Shown here piece after piece: positions 1 through 5,515 of a stretch of 6,974 nucleotides of DNA (position 1 is its first letter; each line of letters begins with the position of its first letter). A program made the translations under genes and the position numbers. Source of the stretch: Neisseriales bacterium (lineage in GTDB: Bacteria > Pseudomonadota > Gammaproteobacteria > Burkholderiales > UBA11063). The stretch lies in assembly GCA_008017145.1 (NCBI GenBank), contig SSGY01000056.1:1-6974 (forward strand), read 5' to 3'. The notes below the pieces were generated by a model that was not told the origin of the DNA, did no database searches, and saw nothing but the letters and a program-made list of their open reading frames with translations.

Positions 1-176
1 CCACGAAATTCTCATCACTGTTAGTTACTCAAGTAGTGACTAGTCAATATAATGATTTGAGTAATTACGAAGTTTATGCCTGTGGCAACCCGAATATGAT
101 TAACGATATTAAGAATCTAACTATTAAAGAGTTAAATCTTGATAAGAACAACTTCTTCTGTGATAGCTTTAGCTAA
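1..176 (+). CDS. C-terminal end of a NAD(P)H-flavin/iron-sulfur oxidoreductase (CDP-6-deoxy-glucoseen reductase-like), partial
   Basis: The frame is open from the window edge (first full codon at 3) to TAA at 174-176, giving 57 visible residues. They include YEVYACGNPNMI followed by a short helix and a terminal FFCDSFS. In the ferredoxin-NADP reductase superfamily, Y-x-C-G-x-P-x-M is the conserved C-terminal motif next to the bound nicotinamide. The preceding 'DLSNYEVYACG' and the ending 'F-F-x-D-x-F' resemble the C-terminus of CDP-6-deoxy-delta-3,4-glucoseen reductase-type proteins, which often carry a plant-type 2Fe-2S domain at the N-terminus. Such enzymes move electrons from NAD(P)H through a flavin. 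The FAD domain and any 2Fe-2S domain lie outside the window, so the exact subtype and substrate cannot be decided. The cupin gene follows after 115 bases in the same direction. I see no clear hairpin terminator between them. Confidence 0.7.
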   Translation, partial: TKFSSLLVTQVVTSQYNDLSNYEVYACGNPNMINDIKNLTIKELNLDKNNFFCDSFS

Positions 177-260
177 AATTCATAAAATGAATAAATAACA
201 ATATATTAAAAATTTAAGAGTTAAGAAGTAAATACCTAATTATTTAACGAATTGGGCAAG

Positions 261-272
261 AACTATATAGTT
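261..272. promoter_or_regulatory. Perfect 12-bp palindrome AACTATATAGTT upstream of the cupin gene, possible operator/-10 region
   Basis: The 12 bases read the same on both strands and end 19 bases before the cupin ATG. The palindrome contains TATAGT (266-271), which could serve as a -10 element, although only a poor -35 match (TTTAAC, 243-248) lies 17 bases upstream. A repressor site over a promoter is possible. In DNA this A+T-rich a short palindrome can also arise by chance. The rest of the 177-291 spacer is A/T-rich sequence in which I see no terminator or RNA gene. Confidence 0.25.
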
Positions 273-291
273 TATTTAAAAGGAACCAAAG

Positions 292-612
292 ATGAGTCAT
301 TATTCAGTAATAAATTTCTACGACAATGCAGTATTCTCAAAAGAAAAAGTAATGATTAATAAAATGCTTGAAACTGAAAATTCTAAAGAAATAAGAATCT
401 GCTTGAGCAAGGATCAACTTATGAAAGAACACACTGCTCCAGCGCCAATTATAGTCATGGTACTAGATGGCGTAATCAAATTCAGTATAAATAGTAGTGA
501 ATACTTATTAAATAAAGGCGATATTATTAATCTTGCTGCAAAAGTTTCACATAGTTTACTTGCTCTTGAAGACTCTATAGTTAGACTTAGTTTAGCAAAA
601 GCAGTTTCCTAA
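292..612 (+). CDS. Small single-domain cupin protein, C-terminus probably cut by an IS remnant
   Basis: This 106-residue protein has one conserved beta-barrel (cupin_2-like) domain at about residues 35-102. Cupin motif 1 appears as KEHTAPAPIIVMVLDG (His47 to Gly60), with one histidine instead of the classical HxH. Motif 2 appears as GDIINLAAKVSH (Gly76 to His87). The following LEDSIVRLSLAK strand is typical of short stand-alone cupins that sense or bind a small ligand, often through a metal held by histidines. There is no signal peptide or membrane segment, so it is cytosolic. The ATG at 292 is supported by AAAAGGAA (278-285), well spaced. The stop (TAA, 610-612) falls at the edge of a truncated transposase gene on the other strand. 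Related short cupins, as I recall them, continue about ten residues beyond this point, so the natural 3' end has probably been replaced. The specific function is unknown. Confidence 0.75.
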   Translation: MSHYSVINFYDNAVFSKEKVMINKMLETENSKEIRICLSKDQLMKEHTAPAPIIVMVLDGVIKFSINSSEYLLNKGDIINLAAKVSHSLLALEDSIVRLSLAKAVS

Positions 613-1145
613 AATCGTTCAATAAACACATTATCCAAAGCTCTGCCACGACCATCCATACTGATGCTGATTTTGTATTTAATCAGCAAATTAACAAAGT
701 CATTGGCTGTAAACGTTGATCCTTGATCAGTGTTAAATATCTCAGGTTTAGGATAATTATCCAATGCCTCTTGCAAAGCTTCAACACAGAAATCAGCGCT
801 CAACGATGTCGATAATCTCCAGCTCAAGATTCGGCGACTATACCAGTCAATTATTGCTACCAAGTACACAAAGCCATGTTTTAAGCGAATGTAGGTTACA
901 TCGGCTAACCACACCTGATTCGCTTTGGTTATCGGTAAATAACGCAATAAGTATGGATAGACTTTGTGTTCATGGTTGCGTTTACTCAGATTTACTTTAG
1001 GATAAACAGCTTCTAAACCAAGCAATTGATAGAACTTACTAATTTTTTGTCTACCTATTACTATTCCAGCATCCTGTAACTCTTCCTTCATCCGTCGTGA
1101 GCCATAGTATGGGTGTTCAGTGTAAATCTCATCTACCTTATTCAG
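609..1145 (-). pseudogene. IS3-family transposase OrfB fragment (DDE/rve integrase core)
   Basis: The longest ATG-started stretch is 160 residues (1091 down to 609), but homology-like sequence starts earlier. In-frame codons from 1145 give LNKVDEIYTEHPYYGSRRM, the usual lead-in to the HTH_21 segment, preceded by an in-frame stop at 1155-1157. The ATG at 1091 is therefore an internal methionine and not a true start. The rve domain follows, with all three catalytic acids: Asp in VWLADVTYIR, Asp in FNTDQGS and Glu in the final FIERF. Sequence after FIERF should continue with W-R-S-x-K-Y, but a TAG codon at 609-611 ends it. The product lacks OrfA, the N-terminal part and the last 40-60 residues, so it is inactive. 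It would have cut and joined DNA during IS transposition. Confidence 0.9.
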
Positions 1146-1240
1146 AATTAGTAATTATGAGTAAGATTAAAGAAAAATTACAAATAGCGTCAAATGCAAT
1201 CAAATTGCCGGATTATGGTTCCAAGATTTTACACTTTTGA

Positions 1241-1252
1241 GGGGTTGGGTCA
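1241..1252 (-). repeat. Candidate terminal inverted-repeat end of the IS remnant
   Basis: Read on the minus strand from 1252, the sequence starts TGACCCAACCCCTC. Many IS3-family elements have termini that begin TGA and continue with a C-rich block, and this C-rich block stands out against A/T-rich surroundings. It lies on the orfA side of the transposase fragment, where the left end of the element would be expected. No matching opposite end is found near 609, because that side is deleted. The 1146-1240 stretch between this site and the transposase has no coding sense in the transposase direction. Confidence 0.35.
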
Positions 1253-1333
1253 AAACACCCGAGTTCTCAATTAACAAATATGATAAAATGAAGCTTAGGT
1301 TAAAGATCTTAGATTTTATTTTAAAGGTATTTG

Positions 1334-1432
1334 ATGCATTATTCTATTTCTCATGAAAATATTACTATTCTAAAAAACGATATTGAGGAGTTTATTGTTA
1401 AATCTACAGCGTTTTATAGTGATTTAGTGTGA
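1334..1432 (+). CDS. Possible 32-residue small ORF of unknown function
   Basis: An ATG at 1334 follows AAAGG (1323-1327) at a workable distance and opens 32 codons ending in TGA at 1430-1432. The translated peptide begins MHYSISHENITILKNDIEEF and is polar, with no signal peptide or membrane segment. I do not recognise it. It could be a genuine small protein, the leftover 5' end of a gene disrupted along with the IS remnant, or chance. It lies upstream of the hydrolase gene in the same direction and ends just before that gene's likely promoter. In the rest of the 1253-1477 spacer I see only that promoter region. Confidence 0.22.
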   Translation: MHYSISHENITILKNDIEEFIVKSTAFYSDLV

Positions 1433-1445
1433 GCTTGGGTAGTTG

Positions 1446-1451
1446 TATAAT
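1446..1451 (+). promoter_or_regulatory. Likely -10 element (TATAAT) for the hydrolase gene
   Basis: A perfect TATAAT hexamer lies 26 bases before the hydrolase start, with only a weak -35 candidate (TTTAGT, 1423-1428) 17 bases upstream. The position would give a short leader containing the strong ribosome site AGAGGTG (1467-1473). A gene standing alone after an IS remnant needs its own promoter, which supports the call. A/T-rich DNA makes a chance match possible. Confidence 0.4.
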
Positions 1452-1477
1452 TTTATATGTTGATTTAGAGGTGAATT

Positions 1478-2698
1478 ATGGGTGAAACAATTCGCAGCCT
1501 AACCAGAGTACAAGGCTTTAAAGATAGTGAAATGGATTTTCAGTTATTACGTCAGTTAGGCTCTACTGCATACGGTGGTGCTTCCATTGGCGAGTCTCTG
1601 AGTATTGCCGCACAAATGAAAGATGAGAGCCCTGAACAATGGGTGATTAATTTTGCTGAGTTAGCCGAGCGACAAGAACAAGATGCTCGAATCAGGCTAA
1701 GTAAAACTCATGAAGTTAGTGCTAGCGAGCAATTTCTAAAAGCATGCAATAGCTATCGGGCAGCAGAATATTTCACGCATTCACACCAACCAAAGCACAG
1801 GGAGTTTGGACTTAAATCCCGAGAGTGTTTTTTAGAATATCTAAAATTAACACCATTTTATAGTGAAGTTAAATTTATTGAGTACAATGGATTACAATTA
1901 CCATATTATTTTATTGCGCCTGATAAATTGCAGCAAAAACGCAAAACGATTATTATTGTTAGCGGCTTTGATGGCACACTAGAAGAATCCTTTATTCAAT
2001 CTGGTAAGGCTGCTTTAGCGCGTGGTTATAATGTCATATGTTTTGCAGGTCCTGGGCAAATGGATAGTTTACGCTTTAATCCGCAAAGTTATTTTGAGCC
2101 TGACTATGATAAGCCTGTTGCCACTTTGTTGGACGCCCTGCAAGCCAATTCACCGATTGATTTTGACAAAATTGCTTTACTTGGGATTAGTTTTGGTGGT
2201 TACTTTGCAGCGCGGGCAGCTTGCTATGATGCTCGGATAAAAGCCTTAATCGCCAATTCACCAATTAGTGATTTAAAAAAATATATTTTGGGTTTTTCTG
2301 CTGCAGATGAAGGTGAAATAAGAGAAGAGGAAGATTTTTCTTATGCAGATATTCCTCATATTCCCGATGAGGTGATGCCGCCAAGTCTCAAAGAGTTGAC
2401 GGCTAATTTGCTGTTACGTTTCGGCAATCGTTCGATGCATCAAACTGTACGTTACCTCAAAGAATTTAATATACAGGAGCAACTGCAGCAAATTTCTTGC
2501 CCAACTTTAGCTCTTATCGGTGTCGGTGAGGGAGGCGAGCCGTTAACGCAATTTAATGAATTTCTGAAGAACGTTTCTGGCAATATTTCGAGTTATCAAT
2601 TTAGTCTTGAGGATGGTGCTGATACTCATTGTCAGGTAACCAATTTGAATTTTTCAAATTGTGTGCTTTATGATTGGCTGGATGAAATATTTGATTAG
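1478..2698 (+). CDS. Alpha/beta hydrolase of the FrsA/DUF1100-like group with helical N-terminal domain
   Basis: This 406-residue protein is a predicted cytosolic serine hydrolase; no signal peptide is visible. Residues about 50-130 form an alpha-helical N-terminal domain (EQWVINFAELAERQ..., then SASEQFLKACNSYRAAEYF), as in 2,6-dihydropseudooxynicotine hydrolase and FrsA-type esterases. The alpha/beta-hydrolase core starts at about 130. It has an oxyanion-hole region at VSGFDGTLEES (161-171), the nucleophile elbow GISFGG with Ser238, and a likely catalytic His384 in GADTHCQ. The acid should follow strand 7, where LALIGVGEGGEP offers Glu351 or Glu354; the usual Asp is not obvious. The likely chemistry is hydrolysis of an ester, amide or C-C bond, but the substrate cannot be told. 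The ATG at 1478 is fixed by AGAGGTG five bases upstream. The gene is a single unit between an IS remnant and a convergent secretion operon. Confidence 0.85.
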   Translation: MGETIRSLTRVQGFKDSEMDFQLLRQLGSTAYGGASIGESLSIAAQMKDESPEQWVINFAELAERQEQDARIRLSKTHEVSASEQFLKACNSYRAAEYFTHSHQPKHREFGLKSRECFLEYLKLTPFYSEVKFIEYNGLQLPYYFIAPDKLQQKRKTIIIVSGFDGTLEESFIQSGKAALARGYNVICFAGPGQMDSLRFNPQSYFEPDYDKPVATLLDALQANSPIDFDKIALLGISFGGYFAARAACYDARIKALIANSPISDLKKYILGFSAADEGEIREEEDFSYADIPHIPDEVMPPSLKELTANLLLRFGNRSMHQTVRYLKEFNIQEQLQQISCPTLALIGVGEGGEPLTQFNEFLKNVSGNISSYQFSLEDGADTHCQVTNLNFSNCVLYDWLDEIFD

Positions 2699-2728
2699 TC
2701 AGGGCAGTTTATTAGTAATAAATAATGA

Positions 2729-2760
2729 TGCCACACAGATTTGTGTGGCAATTTAATTTC
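2729..2760. terminator. Bidirectional intrinsic terminator between the convergent hydrolase gene and gspF
   Basis: TGCCACACA (2729-2737) pairs perfectly with TGTGTGGCA (2742-2750) around a 4-base GATT loop, making a 9-bp stem with five G-C pairs. On the + strand the stem is followed by ATTTAATTTC, a modest T-rich tail 31 bases after the hydrolase stop. On the minus strand it is followed by TCATTATTTATT, about 38 bases after the gspF stop. The position in a convergent intergenic gap fits termination of both units. The tails are interrupted, so efficiency is uncertain. A separate run of seven T on the minus strand directly follows the gspF stop. Confidence 0.7.
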
Positions 2761-2787
2761 TAGGCGTGTTGTGTATAACCAAAAAAA

Positions 2788-4005
2788 TTAGTTAACCATC
2801 TTATTCATATTCAAGATCGGTAACATAATACCAATTACAATCAGCATTACCACAGCACCCATGAATACAATCAAAGCTGGCTCGAGTATCCCAGTTAAAA
2901 GTTGGCTGCGATGAGTTAATTCAAGCTCCTGATGACTACCAGCTTGCTCAAGCAAATGATCAAGATTACCTGACTTCTCACCACTGGCGATCAGATGGAT
3001 TACCACAGGAGGAAAAGCTTTTTGTGCGTTGAGAGCAACAGCTAAGCCAACACCCTCACGAACCATGATTACCGCACGATCTACGGCATTTTTAAGCATG
3101 AAGTTACTCAACGTATCACGACTTGCTTCCAATGCATTAAGCATAGGTACACCACTGGCTAATAGCATGGATAGAGTATTTGTAAAACGAGCGATATCAA
3201 TATTAACCAACAATTTACCCGCGATAGGTAGATTTAATAATTTACGGTGAAATTTAATCCGATTCTCAGGTTTTTTCAGCGAACGAGTAAATCCGACAAC
3301 CATTAATACGATTACAATCAGCATATAAATACCATAATGGCGCAAACCATTACTACTGGCAATCATTCCACGAGTAATCAATGGTAAAGTTTGTTTCGAT
3401 GCTTCAAATACTTTTACTACTTGCGGAACCACAAATACTAGTAGGGCAACAATTACTAGAGTTGCAACGATACAGACAATAATCGGGTAGAGCAGAGCCA
3501 TCATGATCTTACTGGTTAATTCACGCGTTTTATCGCTATAATCAGCAAGTTTAGTCATTACGTTACCCAAGCTACCAGATTGCTCACCAGCATTGATTAA
3601 GCTACAATAAACAGGTGGGAATACTTTAGGGTACATTCTCAGCGAGGCCGCTAATGAACGTCCACCTAAGACTTCACTACGAACACCACTCATAATTGCT
3701 TTTTGCTCGTGGCTTTCTAATTGATCAGAAAGCGCGGATAGTGTTTGTTCAACGGACATTCCAGAATTAAGTAAAATCGCAAATTGGCGTGTAATTAACG
3801 ATAGTTCAAGTGAAGAAATTGCTTTTTTCTTAAAGGTTACATCTTTTGAGGTTTTAGCTTTACGATCTTTTTCTGATTCAATATTGGTAACCATTAAACC
3901 CTGGGCACGTAATAATTGCCGAGCCTGTTTAGCGGTTTCTGCTTGAATCACGCCAATTTTATCTTTGCCTGCTTTAGTCAGCGCCTTATAGTTAAATGTT
4001 TGCAT
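2788..4005 (-). CDS. gspF: Type II secretion system inner-membrane platform protein GspF
   Basis: At 405 residues it has the normal family length. The N-terminal segment (FNYKALTKAGKDKIGVIQAET, then ARQLLRAQGL) is the standard GspF start. Two T2SSF repeats follow, at about 66-190 and 270-395. Each has the marker 'L-x-x-S-G' and a Gly-Glu-x-Ser-Gly motif (GEQSG at 140-144, GEKSG at 342-346). Three membrane segments are visible at about 168-194, 224-240 and 374-398, the last starting after the conserved Glu-Pro at 376-377. GspF sits at the centre of the assembly platform. It links the GspE ATPase to the pseudopilin being extruded. Its ATG lies 5 bases after the gspE stop with only AAAGAA as a ribosome site inside the gspE end, which suggests translational coupling. 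It is the last gene of the operon here. PilC of type IV pili is the nearest alternative, but the gspD/gspE context favours GspF. Confidence 0.93.
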   Translation of the reverse strand: MQTFNYKALTKAGKDKIGVIQAETAKQARQLLRAQGLMVTNIESEKDRKAKTSKDVTFKKKAISSLELSLITRQFAILLNSGMSVEQTLSALSDQLESHEQKAIMSGVRSEVLGGRSLAASLRMYPKVFPPVYCSLINAGEQSGSLGNVMTKLADYSDKTRELTSKIMMALLYPIIVCIVATLVIVALLVFVVPQVVKVFEASKQTLPLITRGMIASSNGLRHYGIYMLIVIVLMVVGFTRSLKKPENRIKFHRKLLNLPIAGKLLVNIDIARFTNTLSMLLASGVPMLNALEASRDTLSNFMLKNAVDRAVIMVREGVGLAVALNAQKAFPPVVIHLIASGEKSGNLDHLLEQAGSHQELELTHRSQLLTGILEPALIVFMGAVVMLIVIGIMLPILNMNKMVN

Positions 4006-4010
4006 ATATA

Positions 4011-5504
4011 TTATTCTTTAGTAATTGAGATAATCTCTTCAATTGTTGTTTTACCATCTCTAAGCCAACGTAGACCATCCATGCGTAGGGTGCGCATACC
4101 AAGTTTTTTAATCGCATACTTTTCAATATCAGTTTCAGATGCATTAGTATGAATTAGACGCTGAACTTCTTCATCAATTACCAATAATTCATGTATACCA
4201 GTACGTCCTTTATAACCAGTTCCGCTACAATGATCACAGCCAACGGCTTTATAAATTTTTATATCATCAGGGATTTCATAATGGGCACGGGTTTCTGCAT
4301 CCATCGAGGTATTTTCTTCTTTGCATCTTGGACATAATAGGCGAATCAAACGTTGCGCCAAAATCCCAATTAAGGTTGAAGAAAGTAAGAATGATTCAAC
4401 ACCCATATCTATCATACGGGTTACAGTTGATGATGCTGAATTAGTATGGAGCGTTGCTAATACCAGATGTCCTGTAAGACTTGATTGAACTGCAATTTCG
4501 GCAGTTTCCAAATCACGAATCTCCCCAATCATCACCACATCTGGATCTTGACGTAAGATTGAACGAAGCGCGCGGGCAAAAGTCATATCAATTTTGGCAT
4601 TTACCTGAGTTTGGCTAATCCCAGTAATATCATACTCGACAGGATCTTCTACTGTCATGATATTAAGTGCATTAGAATCAATCCGCGCTAATGCCGCGTA
4701 TAAGGTTGTTGATTTACCAGAACCTGTTGGACCTGTAACCAGAAAAATGCCATGTGGACGAGAAATCAACTTATCAATTTTACCTAAAGTATCTGGTGCC
4801 ATACCTAATGTTTCAAGTTGCAAACGCTCTTTGTTTTTATCCAATAAACGCATTACAATTCGTTCGCCATGACCAGTTGGAATGGTTGACACCCGTAAAT
4901 CTACTTCACGCCCAGCAAGGCGCAGGGCAATCCGTCCATCTTGTGGTAAACGTTTCTCAGCAATATCCAGTTGCGCCATAATCTTAATCCGCGAAACTAA
5001 TGCTGCATGGAGTCCACGATTTACATCAATAATCTTGTGCAATACACCATCACGACGAAATCGTACCAATGATGTATGTTCGTAAGCATCTAAGTGGACA
5101 TCCGATGCATCTTCTTTTACCGCTTGAGTTAAAAAGGCATTGATAATCTTAATTACTGGTGCATCATTTTCTGATTCTAGCAAATCTTCAGTTTTTTGCA
5201 AATTTTGCATCAAGTCCGAAATGTCAATATCATCCTGAATATCATCAACTACTGCCGCAGCATTGGCACTTGAGTAGGCTTCAGCAATAATTGCATCAAA
5301 GAGCTTTTCCTCAATTCGTTCAATCTTAATCGGTTGATTTACCTTGCGTTTAATCTCAGTAATTACCAAAGGGTTGAGGTTCACCGAGGTTGCAATATGC
5401 ACAAACTCAGCATCTGCCGCATAAATACAGACTTTATTACTTCGCGCATAGGTATAAGGAATTCTACGCGAGTATTTATTGGGAGAAAACTTTAGTTGTT
5501 CCAT
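4011..5504 (-). CDS. gspE: Type II secretion system ATPase GspE
   Basis: This 497-residue protein is a secretion ATPase of the PilT/VirB11 superfamily that works as a cytoplasmic hexamer driving pseudopilus growth. An N1 domain at about 10-80 carries the typical RIPYTYARSNKV strand and would bind the GspL cytoplasmic domain. The N2 domain runs from about 115 to 245 and includes LPQDGR and the RVSTIPTGHGER stretch. The ATPase domain follows, with Walker A GPTGSGKST (258-266), the Asp box TVEDPVEY (284-291), Walker B VVMIGEIRD with Glu328, and the His box GHLVLATLHTN (345-355). A tetracysteine zinc module is complete (CPRC 391-394, CDHC 423-426), followed by GYKGRTGIHEL. All key residues are present, so it should be active. 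The ATG lies 11 bases after the gspD stop with only a weak ribosome site, again suggesting coupling. Zinc-binding type IV pilus ATPases (PilB) are the nearest alternative. Confidence 0.95.
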   Translation of the reverse strand: MEQLKFSPNKYSRRIPYTYARSNKVCIYAADAEFVHIATSVNLNPLVITEIKRKVNQPIKIERIEEKLFDAIIAEAYSSANAAAVVDDIQDDIDISDLMQNLQKTEDLLESENDAPVIKIINAFLTQAVKEDASDVHLDAYEHTSLVRFRRDGVLHKIIDVNRGLHAALVSRIKIMAQLDIAEKRLPQDGRIALRLAGREVDLRVSTIPTGHGERIVMRLLDKNKERLQLETLGMAPDTLGKIDKLISRPHGIFLVTGPTGSGKSTTLYAALARIDSNALNIMTVEDPVEYDITGISQTQVNAKIDMTFARALRSILRQDPDVVMIGEIRDLETAEIAVQSSLTGHLVLATLHTNSASSTVTRMIDMGVESFLLSSTLIGILAQRLIRLLCPRCKEENTSMDAETRAHYEIPDDIKIYKAVGCDHCSGTGYKGRTGIHELLVIDEEVQRLIHTNASETDIEKYAIKKLGMRTLRMDGLRWLRDGKTTIEEIISITKE

Positions 5505-5515
5505 GGTGCTCAGTA

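Larger units (their letters stand above)
609..1252 (-). mobile_element. Remnant of an IS3-family insertion sequence, truncated at the orfB 3' end and internally deleted
   Basis: The element is recognised from its transposase fragment (611-1145, minus strand). A complete IS3-family element is usually about 1.2-1.5 kb, with orfA and orfB read by programmed frameshifting. Here orfA and roughly the first third of orfB are absent, and the downstream end stops abruptly at about 611 inside the catalytic domain, next to the cupin stop codon. The boundary at 1252 is a guess. It rests on a sequence that, read on the minus strand, begins TGACCC and resembles the TGA... termini of this family. The safe extent is 612-1145. 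No target-site duplication or partner inverted repeat is visible, so the copy cannot move by itself. Confidence 0.55.

Noticed and set aside
764..1000. A 78-codon + strand ORF across the transposase region
   Set aside because: It is antisense to the clear IS3 transposase frame, has no recognisable domain and no good ribosome site.
1157..1240. A 27-codon + strand ORF starting MSKIKEKL
   Set aside because: There is no ribosome site upstream, I recognise no family, and it lies inside the likely IS remnant, so chance is the simpler explanation.
609..1252. Intact IS3 element with programmed orfA/orfB frameshift
   Set aside because: No orfA, no frameshift window and no orfB N-terminus or C-terminus are present between the cupin gene and 1252.
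2022..2240. A 72-codon + strand ORF inside the hydrolase gene
   Set aside because: It is out of frame within a gene whose own frame shows full alpha/beta-hydrolase motifs, and it is composed of hydrophobic codon-shift sequence.
3029..5085. Several + strand ORFs of 67-78 codons opposite gspF and gspE
   Set aside because: All are antisense to intact, motif-rich GspF and GspE coding sequence and show no domains or ribosome sites of their own.
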